NCBI RefSeq assembly: GCF_021365465.1
Contig: NZ_CP089932.1
Span: 1,860,001 to 1,924,000, forward strand
From: Erwinia tracheiphila
Lineage (GTDB): Bacteria > Pseudomonadota > Gammaproteobacteria > Enterobacterales > Enterobacteriaceae
Reading direction: 5' to 3'
Length of the DNA stretch: 64,000 nucleotides
Position 1 is the first letter of the stretch. Each line of letters begins with the position of its first letter. A program made the translations under genes and the position numbers. Below are positions 46,727 through 57,400 of the stretch, piece after piece. The notes under the pieces were generated by a model that saw only the letters and a list, made by a program, of their open reading frames with translations, ran no database searches and had not been told where the DNA came from.

Positions 46727-47077
46727 ATGGCTGAAGAAACCATTTTCAGTAAGATTATTCGCCGTGAAATCCCGGCTGATATTCTTTATCAGGACGAGCT
46801 GGTTACCGCGTTTCGTGATATTTCTCCGCAAGCCCCCACGCACATTCTGATAATACCAAATATTCTTATTCCGACTGCCAACGATACGGTGCCAGGCCAC
46901 GAAGCGGCTTTGGGAAGGATGATGGTGGTTGCGGCAAAAATCGCCAAACAGGAAGGAATTGCGGAAGATGGCTACCGTGTGATTATGAACTGTAACCAGC
47001 ACGGCGGGCAGGAAGTTTACCATATCCACCTGCATCTGATCGGTGGCCGCCCTCTGGGACCGATGCTGGTTCGCTGA
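46727..47077 (+). CDS. hinT: HIT-family purine nucleoside phosphoramidase
   Basis: 116 residues from ATG 46727 ([20 protein letters not shown]), after AAGGAG. The histidine triad is [11 protein letters not shown]. The protein ends GPMLVR, three residues shorter than E. coli HinT. It cleaves aminoacyl-AMP and AMP-amidates. It starts the hinT-ycfL-lpoB-thiK-nagZ series. Confidence 0.95.
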   Translation: MAEETIFSKIIRREIPADILYQDELVTAFRDISPQAPTHILIIPNILIPTANDTVPGHEAALGRMMVVAAKIAKQEGIAEDGYRVIMNCNQHGGQEVYHIHLHLIGGRPLGPMLVR

Positions 47078-47100
47078 AAATTACGTGGATACGGACAACG

Positions 47101-47474
47101 ATGAGAGGCGCATAACAGTTATCGTGATGGCTCTGATTGCTTTTCTGAGCTGATGCAGCAATGACCACACTACCATCAACACATCACAGTCGCTGGTGAT
47201 GGACGTGCCCGTATTGTCAGCAGGTATTATCACGGACGGGCCAACCATATCAGAGCATGACGGGCAACAGCGTGCGTCAACGCTGCTGGTCAATCAGCAG
47301 GAGAAGGCAGTTGACGTTAATTATCGTTTCTACTGGTATGATGGCAAAGGACTGGAAATCCTGCCTTTTGAGCAGCCTCGTGCGGTCAGTGTTCCGCCAC
47401 ACGGCAAAGTTGAAATATCATCGCAAACGGGTAACCTGACGGCAAGTAAGGTCCCGCTGTATCTGTATCTTTAG
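47101..47474 (+). pseudogene. ycfL: ycfL lipoprotein gene, inactivated
   Basis: A lipoprotein signal is readable: RRITVIVMALIAFLS, then TGA (47151-47153) where Gly of the lipobox should be, then the Cys codon TGC and SNDHTTINTSQSLVMD. The mature part stays open to 47474. The likely ATG at 47101 is one base out of frame with this signal peptide. Nonsense plus frameshift mean no lipoprotein is made; a GTG/ATG at 47196-47201 could only give a cytoplasmic fragment. Confidence 0.8.
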
Positions 47475-47485
47475 GAGGTGAGTGC

Positions 47486-48082
47486 GTGGAACGGCAGAGT
47501 AAACTTTCTGGCGTCATGTTACTGACGCTGGTTCTGACTGGCTGTATCAGTCAGCAGCAAGGGCAACAGCCCGCAAAAACGACGGAATCTGAACCTGCCC
47601 AGCCGGTTCAAAATCCGGTTGCGCCGCCCGCTCACCCAGCACAAACTCTACCGCAACCCCCCAAAATGCAATCCATTAACTGGGATGCCAGCGTTACGCC
47701 ACTGGTGGCGCAAATGCTGAAAGCTCAGGGCATTACGCCGGGCAGCGTCTTGCTGGTGGATGGGGTGAAAAACAGCACTAACGGTAGCCTGCAACGATCA
47801 AAAGCAACGGATGCGTTGAACAATGCACTGCAAAATAACACCGAGTTCACCCTCGTGAAGCCGGAACAGCTGGCTGCTGCGAAGCAGACACTGGGGCTTT
47901 CCGCCAGTGACAGTCTGGGTTCCCGCAGTAAAGCGGTGGGGCTTGCCCGTTATCTGGGCGCACAGTACGTGCTCTATACTAATGTCCGTGGCGACGTGAA
48001 ATCCCCCACGCTTCAGATGCAACTGATGCTGGTGCAGACCGGTGAACTTATCTGGTCTGGTGATGGTGTCGTTCAGTTCTGA
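47486..48082 (+). CDS. lpoB: Outer-membrane lipoprotein activator of PBP1B
   Basis: 198 residues from GTG 47486 after GGAGG. Lipobox LVLTGC is at the end of a short signal. A Pro/Gln-rich linker follows, then the LpoB globular domain (QGITPGSVLLVDGVKNSTNG, ARYLGAQYVLYTNVRGD). It stimulates the peptidoglycan synthase PBP1B. It overlaps thiK by 20 bases. Confidence 0.95.
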   Translation: MERQSKLSGVMLLTLVLTGCISQQQGQQPAKTTESEPAQPVQNPVAPPAHPAQTLPQPPKMQSINWDASVTPLVAQMLKAQGITPGSVLLVDGVKNSTNGSLQRSKATDALNNALQNNTEFTLVKPEQLAAAKQTLGLSASDSLGSRSKAVGLARYLGAQYVLYTNVRGDVKSPTLQMQLMLVQTGELIWSGDGVVQF

Positions 48083-48911
48083 ATCTTCCCTGCAGCGACT
48101 GATTGCAAGACAGTTTCCGGCGGCGAACGCCGCCGGCTCACTTATATCACTTCCCGGCTTGTCGGGTAACACCAGAAAAATAACGCTGGAAAACACTATG
48201 CTGGTGGCCCGTTATCAGCATCCCGATGCGTTTATTCCGGGGGTCGATCGCCGACGGGAATACCGCATATTACGCAAAATCTGCCATGCGGAACTGTCTC
48301 CAGACGTTTTCGGTTATGCCGATCGCTGGCTGTTACTCGGCTGGCAGCCTGGGCAACCGTTGTCACAGAATGAATTTACTCAGCAGTTAAGGGCGATATC
48401 GGCATGCATGGTGTCGCTGCATCGACAGAGACTTAGCGGTTATCGTCTGCAAATGCGCAAAATGCTGGAACGATACTGGCAGATCATCCATCCGCACAGG
48501 CGGCACTGTGGCTGGCTGAAAGCGCTGCGACGCCTGCAGAAACAGGGAGAGCCTGAACCGCTGCGCCTGTGCCTGCTGCACATGGATATTCATGCTGGCA
48601 ACGTTATAAATGACGCTGGCGACCTGAAGCTGATCGACTGGGAATATGCCGGGGATGGTGATGTGGCACTGGAACTGGCTTCGGTTATCATAAGCAATGC
48701 ATTTTCTGCTGAACAGCAATGGACGCTGGTCAGCCATTATGCAGGAATGCAGAATATCAATCCTGACGTACTGCATCGTCAAATACGCCGCTGGCAACCC
48801 TGGCTTCGTCTTCTGGTTGCCTGCTGGTATGAACTTCGCTGGCAACAAAGCGGCGAAACCCTTTTTAAGCAGTTGGCGGGACAAAGCTGGCAACGGATGC
48901 GATCAGAATAA
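48063..48911 (+). CDS. thiK: Thiamine kinase
   Basis: 282 residues from ATG 48063 (MVSFSSESSLQRL), overlapping lpoB. Aminoglycoside-phosphotransferase fold: catalytic loop LLHMDIHAGNVI and metal site LIDWEYAGDGD. E. coli ThiK (YcfN) phosphorylates thiamine for salvage. The frame is intact; the N-terminus is diverged. Confidence 0.92.
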   Translation: MVSFSSESSLQRLIARQFPAANAAGSLISLPGLSGNTRKITLENTMLVARYQHPDAFIPGVDRRREYRILRKICHAELSPDVFGYADRWLLLGWQPGQPLSQNEFTQQLRAISACMVSLHRQRLSGYRLQMRKMLERYWQIIHPHRRHCGWLKALRRLQKQGEPEPLRLCLLHMDIHAGNVINDAGDLKLIDWEYAGDGDVALELASVIISNAFSAEQQWTLVSHYAGMQNINPDVLHRQIRRWQPWLRLLVACWYELRWQQSGETLFKQLAGQSWQRMRSE

Positions 48912-48920
48912 GAGGTGTGT

Positions 48921-49949
48921 GTGGGACCGGGACCGGTAATATTAGATGTGCACGGCTATGAGCTGGATAGGGAAGAACGTGAGATTTTAGAGCATCCACT
49001 GGTAGGTGGCCTTATTCTTTTCAGCCGTAATTATGACAATCCTCAGCAGCTTGCTGAACTGATAAGACAGATCCGCGATGCCTCACGCAACCGACTGGTA
49101 CTGGCAGTCGATCAGGAGGGCGGGCGCGTGCAGCGTTTTCGTGAAGGCTTTACGCGTTTGCCCGCAATGCAGTCCTTTGCCGCGTTGCACGATGAAACTT
49201 CGGCGCTGGCGCTGGCAGAACAGGCCGGCTGGCTGATGGCAGCCGAAATACTGGCGATGGATATTGATATCAGTTTTGCACCGGTGCTAGACATTGGTCA
49301 TCACAGTGCTGCCATAGGCGAACGCAGCTTTCATCATGAACCTGGCGTGGCATTGAAAATGGCGCGTCAGTTTATTAGCGGCATGCGCCAGGCAGGAATG
49401 AAAACCACGGGCAAACATTTTCCAGGTCACGGTGCGGTCAGTGCGGACTCCCATAAAGAGACGCCGCGGGACGACAGGAGCGAGGAAGACATTCGCAGGC
49501 ACGACATGGCTATTTTCAAACAGCTGATTACGGAAAATGCGCTGGATGCGGTGATGCCTGCACATGTTATCTATACTAAGGTGGATACGAAACCGGCCAG
49601 CGGGTCTCCTCACTGGCTTAAACAGGTATTGCGAAAAGAGTTAGGTTTCAACGGCGTCATCTTCTCCGACGATCTGTCAATGGAAGGTGCGGCCATTATG
49701 GGCAGCTATGCAGAACGTGGCCAGGCATCACTGGATGCGGGTTGTGACATGATTCTGGTTTGCAATAACCGCCAGGGTGCAGTCAGCGTGCTTGATAATC
49801 TGTCGCTGATCAATGCCGAACGGGTAACCAGCTTGTATCATCGCCGAACGTTCACCCGTCAGCAGTTGCTGGCATCCCCTCGCTGGCAGGAAGCTCATCA
49901 GGCACTCACCGCGTTACACGCGCGCTGGGAGGGGCGCAAAGGCAACTGA
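48921..49949 (+). CDS. nagZ: Beta-N-acetylhexosaminidase NagZ
   Basis: 342 residues from GTG 48921 (then [14 protein letters not shown]) after AGAGG; an in-frame GTG at 48915 is inside the ribosome site and rejected. GH3 motif [18 protein letters not shown] and [11 protein letters not shown]. It frees GlcNAc from anhydromuropeptides in peptidoglycan recycling. Confidence 0.96.
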   Translation: MGPGPVILDVHGYELDREEREILEHPLVGGLILFSRNYDNPQQLAELIRQIRDASRNRLVLAVDQEGGRVQRFREGFTRLPAMQSFAALHDETSALALAEQAGWLMAAEILAMDIDISFAPVLDIGHHSAAIGERSFHHEPGVALKMARQFISGMRQAGMKTTGKHFPGHGAVSADSHKETPRDDRSEEDIRRHDMAIFKQLITENALDAVMPAHVIYTKVDTKPASGSPHWLKQVLRKELGFNGVIFSDDLSMEGAAIMGSYAERGQASLDAGCDMILVCNNRQGAVSVLDNLSLINAERVTSLYHRRTFTRQQLLASPRWQEAHQALTALHARWEGRKGN

Positions 49950-49977
49950 CCGGCGATAAAAACTGAAGAGGATAGCA

Positions 49978-50538
49978 ATGATAATCTATCTGCATGGTTT
50001 TGATTCAAACAGCCCCGGCAATCATGAAAAAGTGCTGCAATTACAGTTTATCGATCCTGATGTACGTTTGCTTAGTTACAGTGCGCTGCACCCAAAGCAT
50101 GATATGCAACATTTGTTAAAGGAAACCGATAAGCTTCTGCGCAGCAGTCAGGGCGCGCTTCCGCTGATTTGCGGCGTCGGATTAGGTGGATTCTGGGCCG
50201 AGCGTATTGGTTTTCTTAACGGTATTCCTCAGGTTATTTTCAATCCCAATCTCTGGCCTGAAGAAAATATGCATGGAAAAATCGATCGCCCGGAAGAGTA
50301 TGTTGATATTGCCAGCAAATGCGTCACGCATTTTCGCGATAAAAACCGCCAGCGCTGTCTGGCAATCCTTTCACGCCATGATGAAATGCTGGATATGAAG
50401 CGTGCAGCGTTGGTTTTACAGGCGTTTTATCCGGTTATATGGGATGAAGCTGAAGGACACAAATTTAAAAATATTTCTCCTCACCTGCCACGAATTAAAC
50501 TTTTTAAATCTCAATATCATGAGGAGAGGCGGATCTAA
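49978..50538 (+). CDS. ycfP: YcfP (DUF/UPF0227 esterase-like protein)
   Basis: 186 residues, [18 protein letters not shown] with an alpha/beta-hydrolase-like [14 protein letters not shown]. coli YcfP has 180 residues. The end differs ([13 protein letters not shown]) and its TAA is part of the CTAA target of the IS5-family element that follows, but the gene itself is not cut. Function is unproven. Confidence 0.92.
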   Translation: MIIYLHGFDSNSPGNHEKVLQLQFIDPDVRLLSYSALHPKHDMQHLLKETDKLLRSSQGALPLICGVGLGGFWAERIGFLNGIPQVIFNPNLWPEENMHGKIDRPEEYVDIASKCVTHFRDKNRQRCLAILSRHDEMLDMKRAALVLQAFYPVIWDEAEGHKFKNISPHLPRIKLFKSQYHEERRI

Positions 50539-51395
50539 AAGCCTGTCCCAAAAGGCGTTATCGTATAATGCATCCCGGTCATATCTGAGGGCAAAGTATG
50601 GCAGGCGGTAAAGGGCAGATTAGCGATGAACTCCGGGCCAAAATCGCTCCGCTTATCCCGGAACACAAAACCCGCCACCCTCCGGGTACACGCCGAAAAC
50701 GTGTTGATAATCGGGCCGCAATGAACGCCATTTTCTTCGTCCTCAGCACAGCCTGTCAGTGGAATGCACTCAATGCCACCGTGATATGTTCATCGGGTTC
50801 TGCACACCGGCGCTTTCAGGAGTGGCGCGATGCAGGCGTCTTTGAGCGCTTCTGGCAGAACGGTTTGCTGGCCTGCGAGCATCCGGACAGCATTGACTGG
50901 TCCTCGTTGTCGATGGACGGCTGTATGACCAAATCGCCGCTGTCGGGAACAAAAAAACAGGCCGCAAGCCCACGGACAGAGGGAAACAGGGCGTAAAGCG
51001 CAGCCTGCTGACGGACGCCAACGGTCTTCCTCTGTCGCTGGTCGCCGCACCAGCAAATACGCACGACATCAACCTGGTTGTGGATACGCCCGGTGCCCTC
51101 CGGACGGGGCGTCCGGGGGAAAAACCTGGACAAAGGTTACGAAGCTGGATAGCTGAAAACGTATCTACAGAGTCGCCGTTACGAGCCACATATTCAGTCC
51201 CGTAAAGAGGGGTCTGACGCCAGTAAAAACAGGGACTTTAAAGCCCATCATTGGGTCGTCGGGAGGACACATAGCTGGATGAATCGCTTTCGTCGGGTTC
51301 TGACCCGATGGGAAAAGAAGGCCGAAAATGACGAGGCTATGTTGCATTTTTCCTGTGGTCTTATTGTCTGGAATAAAGTTCTGTTGAGACAGGCG
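50539..51395 (+). mobile_element. IS5/IS427-group element, degenerate (857 bp)
   Basis: The left end is AAGCCTGTCCCAAAAGG and the right end inverted is CGCCTGTCTCAACAG. It contains one broken transposase gene. A shortened relative is at 7411-7701. It sits between ycfP and the ndh promoter and does not reach the FNR box. Confidence 0.75.
50598..51390 (+). pseudogene. IS5-family transposase, frameshifted and with nonsense
   Basis: The first frame (MAGGKGQISDELRAKIAPLI) ends at 50996. The second frame continues with GVKRSLLTDANGLPLSLVAA and later THSWMNRFRRVLTRWEKKAE. The switch can be programmed in this IS group, but a further TAG near 51146 (Gly-stop-Leu-Lys-Thr-Tyr) and a disturbed stretch near 51105-51135 make it nonfunctional. 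Confidence 0.75.
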
Positions 51396-51399
51396 CTAA

Positions 51400-51768
51400 G
51401 TTGCCATTACGAAGAGTCTGAAATTGGCAGTATATTGATGTTATGACTTTTTTTACTTATTTTACGGTTATCAAAGCCAGCGATTTAATTTAAATAAATA
51501 TGCTTACTAAATAAAAATAATCAATCAGTTGGTCTGGTAGTAAATTTTTTCGGGCGAACAGACGAAGAATAACAATAAAAACCGTGAGGAATAAGGCTGC
51601 GTTAATTAAAACACTGGCTGTAAAATTGATATTAATCAATTTTAACAGGACTGAGGTAGCACCTCATGTTATTCTGCCCGTAGACAGTAATTAAAAGCCA
51701 ACCCTATGTTAATTAAGGATATTAGTTTAACCTCTAGTTAACGATTGGTTCACATATTGAGGGGTCAT
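51400..51768 (+). promoter_or_regulatory. ndh promoter region with perfect FNR box
   Basis: TTGATATTAATCAA at 51626-51639 is a perfect TTGAT-N4-ATCAA FNR box. In E. coli FNR represses ndh without oxygen, so the same control is expected. The TTG start of ndh lies 130 bases downstream after TGAGGGGTCAT. The rest is AT-rich with no gene. Confidence 0.75.
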
Positions 51769-53073
51769 TTGACGAAAGGTATGAAGAGAATTGTAATTGT
51801 AGGCGGAGGTGCCGGTGGACTTGAACTGGCCACACAGCTGGGGCGTAAATTAGGACGCAGAAAAAAAGCGGAAATTATTCTGGTTGACCGCAATCACAGT
51901 CATTTGTGGAAACCTTTATTACATGAAGTGGCGACCGGATCGCTGGATGAAGGAATTGATGCACTTAGCTATCTTGCGCACGCGCGCAATCATCATTTTC
52001 AGTTTCAGCTCGGTACGTTGACAGATATTGACCGTAAAAATAAAACCCTGCAGCTGGCTGAAATTCGTAATGTCGCAGGAGAGTCACTGGTTCCCGCTCG
52101 CGAACTGGGCTACGACACGCTGGTGATGGCGCTGGGCAGCATGTCGAACGACTTTGGTACCCCGGGTGTGAAAGATCACTGTATATTCCTTGATAATCCG
52201 CATCAGGCACGCCGCTTTCACAACGAAATGTTGAATTTGTTCCTGAAATTCTCTGCCAGCCCGGGCATGCAGGAAAAGGTCAATATTGCTATTGTTGGTG
52301 CGGGTGCAACGGGCGTTGAGCTTTCTGCAGAATTGCACAATGCGGTGAAGCAACTGCACAGCTACGGCTATGAGGGGCTGGATAATCAGGCGCTGAACGT
52401 AACGCTGGTGGAGGCGGGTGAGCGAATTTTGCCTGCGCTTCCACCGCGTATCTCTTCTGCGGCCCACCAGGAGCTGACGAAACTGGGTGTTCGTGTGTTA
52501 ACGCAGACTATGGTCACCAGCGCGGACAGCAAGGGCCTTAATACCAAATCCGGCGAGTTTATTGAAGCCGATTTGATGGTATGGGCGGCGGGCATTAAAG
52601 CGCCTGATTTTATGAAAGAGATTGGTGGCCTGGAAACTAACCGTATTAATCAACTGGTGGTATTGCCAACGCTGCGGACAACCCACGATGCGGATATTTA
52701 TGCTATTGGCGATTGCGCCTCCTGTCCGCTGCCTGCGGGCGGATTTGTGCCGCCTCGCGCTCAGTCTGCACACCAAATGGCGAGCCTGGTACTTGGCAAT
52801 ATTCTTGCCGATATGAAAGGACAAAAACTGAAGCCTTATGTTTATAAAGATCACGGCTCGCTGGTATCACTTTCCCGCTTCAGTACCGTTGGCAGTCTGA
52901 TGGGTAATTTGATGCGCGGATCGATGATGGTTGAGGGGCGTATTGCTCGCATGGTCTATATATCGCTGTACCGTATGCACCAGGTTGCGCTGCATGGCTA
53001 CTTCAAAACCGGACTAATGATGCTGGTGGGCAGTATAAACCGGGTGATCCGTCCTCGTTTAAAACTGCACTGA
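51769..53073 (+). CDS. ndh: NADH:quinone dehydrogenase II
   Basis: 434 residues when started at TTG 51769 (then [20 protein letters not shown]), exactly the E. coli length, with GAGGGG just upstream; longer frames to 51745 overlap the ribosome site. FAD fold [13 protein letters not shown] fold [25 protein letters not shown], and the membrane-binding tail [17 protein letters not shown]. It oxidises NADH without pumping protons. Confidence 0.97.
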   Translation: MTKGMKRIVIVGGGAGGLELATQLGRKLGRRKKAEIILVDRNHSHLWKPLLHEVATGSLDEGIDALSYLAHARNHHFQFQLGTLTDIDRKNKTLQLAEIRNVAGESLVPARELGYDTLVMALGSMSNDFGTPGVKDHCIFLDNPHQARRFHNEMLNLFLKFSASPGMQEKVNIAIVGAGATGVELSAELHNAVKQLHSYGYEGLDNQALNVTLVEAGERILPALPPRISSAAHQELTKLGVRVLTQTMVTSADSKGLNTKSGEFIEADLMVWAAGIKAPDFMKEIGGLETNRINQLVVLPTLRTTHDADIYAIGDCASCPLPAGGFVPPRAQSAHQMASLVLGNILADMKGQKLKPYVYKDHGSLVSLSRFSTVGSLMGNLMRGSMMVEGRIARMVYISLYRMHQVALHGYFKTGLMMLVGSINRVIRPRLKLH

Positions 53074-53358
53074 ATCGATTAATCTGGCAAATCCACCTGA
53101 CCGGGCTTATATTGCCACTATCGATATAAGCCGTTTTTCTCTGCTGCTGACAGCTTAGTCGCTAAGAAGACTCTTAAAGACAGGCCGTCAGCACCATGAA
53201 ACTTCATTTCTTCCAGTTTTCTTATTGTCACATTTGACCCTACTGCGCAAAACTTGCCTTAACCAAATACGGCGCTTCACGCACGCTGGGTAACTGTCTC
53301 CACAGATTAAATAAGGTCGGGACGCTGATGCGTGGTAACAATTTCCGGAGGACATCCT

Positions 53359-53898
53359 GTGAATAAATCAATGTTGGCAGGTGTGGGTATTGGTGTAGTG
53401 GCAGCACTCGGGGTTGCTGGCGTGGCAAGTATGAACGTGTTTGACCGCGGACCACAGTTTGCACAGGTGGTGTCTGCCACGCCAATCAAAGAAATAAGTA
53501 AAAATCCGCGTCAGGATTGCCGTAACATCACCCTGACGCATCGCCGCCCGGTACAGGATGAAAACCGTATCGCCGGATCGGTGCTGGGTGCGGTAGCCGG
53601 GGGCGTAATCGGCCACCAGTTTGGTGGCGGTCGGGGCCGCAGCGTCGCGACGGTAGCAGGCGCACTGGCAGGTGGATACGGTGGTAACCAGGTGCAGGGT
53701 GCATTGCAGGAGCGTGATACCTATACCACTACTGAAAAGCGTTGTAAGACCGTCTATGAAAAGCAGGAAAAAATGATGGGCTACGATGTCACTTATAAAA
53801 TTGGTAATCAGCAGGGCAAAATCCGTATGGATCACGACCCCGGCAGCCGTATTCCGCTGGACAGCAACGGACAGCTGATACTGGATAATCAGGCATAG
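53359..53898 (+). CDS. ycfJ: YcfJ glycine-zipper envelope protein
   Basis: 179 residues from GTG 53359 after GGAGGACATCCT. An N-terminal hydrophobic signal (VGIGVVAALGVAGVASM) is followed by the glycine zipper GSVLGAVAGGVIGHQFGGG. Collinear with E. coli YcfJ (179). Linked to biofilm/envelope phenotypes; exact role open. Confidence 0.93.
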   Translation: MNKSMLAGVGIGVVAALGVAGVASMNVFDRGPQFAQVVSATPIKEISKNPRQDCRNITLTHRRPVQDENRIAGSVLGAVAGGVIGHQFGGGRGRSVATVAGALAGGYGGNQVQGALQERDTYTTTEKRCKTVYEKQEKMMGYDVTYKIGNQQGKIRMDHDPGSRIPLDSNGQLILDNQA

Positions 53899-54484
53899 TC
53901 AGCCTGGTGAATAAAAAAGCGGCCCTGGCAGCTTTTTTATTGCCTAATTAACCCCGATCTGTGGGCGTGGTTATCAACATATTTTGGTGCGCCCTTGTAA
54001 TCTTTGAATTTAAATCTGCAAGCATAAGCTTCTTTTGAGGATCACCGTGAGTAGTGTCAAAGCACGCTTATGTGGAAGCGGATTTCATTGGTAACAAAAA
54101 ACACGTCCTTTAATTACGCCCACCAACAGGTATTAGGCACTGTCTTACTTATAATCTTATATAGACAGACCAGAACTTCTTTCTAAGTGGGCAGCTCTAC
54201 TTTATGCGCGGTAACCAAAGGGGGATTTTACCGTTCGTGTAAAACTTCGTGATCTGTCTGTGATGATGCCTGGAAGTTTTTTAATTTTGCTGACGAGCAA
54301 GGCAGCTTTCCTGACTGTTCTGTAAAGCCCGTTAAGCTGCCACCACGCTGTCCTTAGCAAAAGTGGCTTTTTTAATGGTCAGGGTGAATAGGGATAATTT
54401 GCCATCATGACTGCAACGTCTTCCCTCAGTCTGACCGATTACGACGGTAACAAAACGCTGTGCGGAATGAGGTTTTTAATACAA
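53899..54484. other. Gene-free stretch between ycfJ and mfd
   Basis: 585 bases with no recognised gene. A weak AAAAAAGC/GCTTTTTT hairpin near 53914-53940 may end ycfJ. In E. coli bhsA, comR and ldtC lie here; no trace of them is readable, so they were deleted or never present. A 181-codon plus frame starting at 54407 overlaps the mfd 3' part and is a shadow. Confidence 0.5.
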
Positions 54485-57400
54485 TCAGGCGGCATTGGTC
54501 AGCAGCTGATTCATAAAATCCCTCACCCAGTTTATACGAATTTTGCGTTCGGTCAGATCGCGCATAAACCTCAGTCTGGTTGGGCCATCCAGACGCCAGT
54601 GCTGTGGTTCTTTCTGCAACAGGCCAATCATCCAGCCCGGATCAGCGCTGTTTTTGGCGGCAAACTCAATAAATCCGCCTTTGTCATTGGCTTCTACCCG
54701 GCGAATACCAATTTTCTTTGCGGTCAGCCTCAGGGCCGCAATATCCAGCAGGTTTCGCACGGCGTCCGGCAGCGAGCCAAAGCGGTCTATCAGCTCGACT
54801 TTCAGCTCATCCAGTTCGCCATCTTTTTCAGCGCTGGCGATTCGCTTGTAAAAGGAAAGGCGAGTATTGACGTCCTGGATGAAATCATCCGGCAGAAGCG
54901 AGGGCATGCGCAGTTCAATTTCAGTCTGGCTGCTGGTCAAATCCTCCAGTGAAGGTTCACGACCTGCTTTCAGCGCATCCACCGCATTCTCCAGCAGTTC
55001 CATATACAGTGAAAAACCAATGGACTCCATCTGTCCGCTCTGGTCCTCGCCCAACAGTTCACCGGCGCCACGGATTTCCAAATCGTGGGTTGCCAGTGCG
55101 AAACCTGCGCCTAAATCTTCCAGAGAGGCAACTGCCTCCAGCCGCTTATGGGCATCGGTGGTCATTGCTTTTGGGTGCGGTGTAAGCAGCCAGGCATAGG
55201 CCTGGTGGTGCGAACGGCCAACGCGCCCCCTTAGCTGGTGTAACTGGGCCAGACCGAAATGGTCAGCACGCTCAATGATTATGGTATTCGCCGTGGGAAT
55301 ATCAATGCCGGTTTCGATAATGGTGGTACAGACCAGCACGTTAAAACGCTGGTGATGGAAATCATTCATCACTCGCTCCAGCTCACGCTCGCGCATTTGT
55401 CCGTGACCGATGGCGATGCGTGCTTCAGGTACCAGCTCGGCCAGACGCCTGGTCGCCTTTTCGATATTTTCCACATCGTTATACAGATAGTACACCTGGC
55501 CCCCGCGCAGTACCTCGCGCAGAATGGCCTCCCGTACCACCAGGTCATCAAACTCACGAACAAAGGTTTTAACCGCCAGACGGCGGGTGGGTGGGGTGGC
55601 AATAATTGACAGATCGCGCATGCCACTCATCGCCATATTCAGCGTACGGGGGATTGGCGTGGCAGTCAGCGTCAGAATATCCACATCGGCGCGCATCGCC
55701 TTGATACGTTCTTTGTGTCTTACGCCAAAGCGATGCTCTTCATCGACGATCAACAGCCCCAGATCGCGCCATTTGATTTCACTCTGCAACAGCTTATGAG
55801 TGCCAATTAAAATATCAACCTTACCTTCCTGAGTATCATTGAGCACCTGCGCCTGTTCTTTCGCGGTGCGGAAGCGAGAGAGCACCTCAATGCGCACTGG
55901 CCAGTTGGCAAAACGATCGCGGAAATTGTCGTAGTGCTGCTGTGCCAGCAGGGTGGTTGGCACCAGCACTGCCACCTGTTTATTGTTTTCTACCGCAAGA
56001 AAAGCTGCGCGCATTGCCACTTCTGTTTTGCCGAAGCCGACGTCACCGCACACCAGCCGATCCATTGCCAGCGGCTGGCACATGTCGCTCAGAACCGCGT
56101 TAATAGCCTGTGCCTGGTCAGGGGTGGTTTCGTAAGGAAAGCTTTGACAGAACGACTGATACTGTTCCCAGTCGTGTTTGAATGCAAAGCCGACTTTTGC
56201 CGCACGCTGCGCATAAATATCCAGCAGTTCGGCTGCCACATCCCGCACTTTTTCCGCGGCTTTTTGCCTGGCGCGGACCCATACATCGCTACCCAGTTTA
56301 TGCAGCGGCGCATTATCGTCTGCACCGCCGACATAGCGGCTGATCAGGTGTAATGAGGACACGGGAACATAGAGTTTGGCATCGCCAGCGTAGGCCAGCA
56401 TCAGGTATTCAGCAGTAATGCCCCCGGTCTCCAGCGTGGTCAGGCCAATATAGCGGCCCACGCCGTGTTCCAGGTGGACAACCGGCTGACCCGGATGCAG
56501 CTCTGCGAGATTGCGGATAAGCACATCAGGATTGATGGTGCGTCGGCTGTCCTGTCTGGGGCGGCTAATGCGTTCACCCAGTAAATCACTTTCGCATATC
56601 AACGCACGGTTGCGCTGGCTGTCGATAAAACCATGCTCGCTGGCGCCAATCATCAGATAGTGAGAAGGCTTTTCCGCCTCCTGAAGGCGGGTAATGGCCT
56701 TAGGTAAAATTTTAATGCGGGCCAGCAGCTCCTGTAATGCTTCGCGACGGCCTTCACTCTCCACGGAAAAGATGACCGGGCCGGAAAAAGACTCAAGAAA
56801 GCGGCGAAGGGTATCGAGCGGTGTTTTAGCCTGGGCCTGCACCGCCAGATCGGGCAGCGGTTGATAGCCGAGATTGCTATTACTGGCTTTTTCAGCCAGC
56901 GCGTCGTGCTTAAATTGTACGCGTGGCCATTTTTTCAGTTCGCTAAACAATTGATCGGTGCGCAGCCACAGCGTATCAGGGGCAAGCAAAGGACGCATCG
57001 GATCAACACGGCGATTTTCAAAACGACGGTTCACGTCCTGCCAGAAGCGATCGGCACTGGTTTCCACATTACCGCAGGTCACCAGCAGACTGTTTGCCGG
57101 CAAATAACTGAAAAGCGGCACCAGCGGTTGGTCGAAAAACAGCGGCTGCCAGTATTCAATCCCCGCAGGCAACGTGCCCTTGCTGACCTGCTGATAAATA
57201 TGTTCTGGCTCACGGCGCACGTCAAAATGCTCGCGCCACCGCGTGCGAAACAGTTCAATCGCGGTTTTATCTGTTGGAAATTCGTGGGCAGGGAGCAAAT
57301 TGATCGCCGATACTTCTTCCAGTGTGCGCTGGCTGTCAACGTCGAAAAGGCGCAGGCTGTCTATTTCTTCATCAAATAAATCAATGCGATAAGGTTGCAG

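Larger units (their letters stand above)
50535..51399. repeat. CTAA target duplication around the IS5/IS427-type element
   Basis: CTAA is at 50535-50538 and 51396-51399, adjoining the element ends. Four-base YTAR-like duplications are normal for this group. The short length makes the call moderate. Confidence 0.55.

Noticed and set aside
54407..54952. 181-codon plus frame at the mfd 3' end
   Set aside because: It overlaps conserved Mfd sequence antisense and has no recognisable domain.
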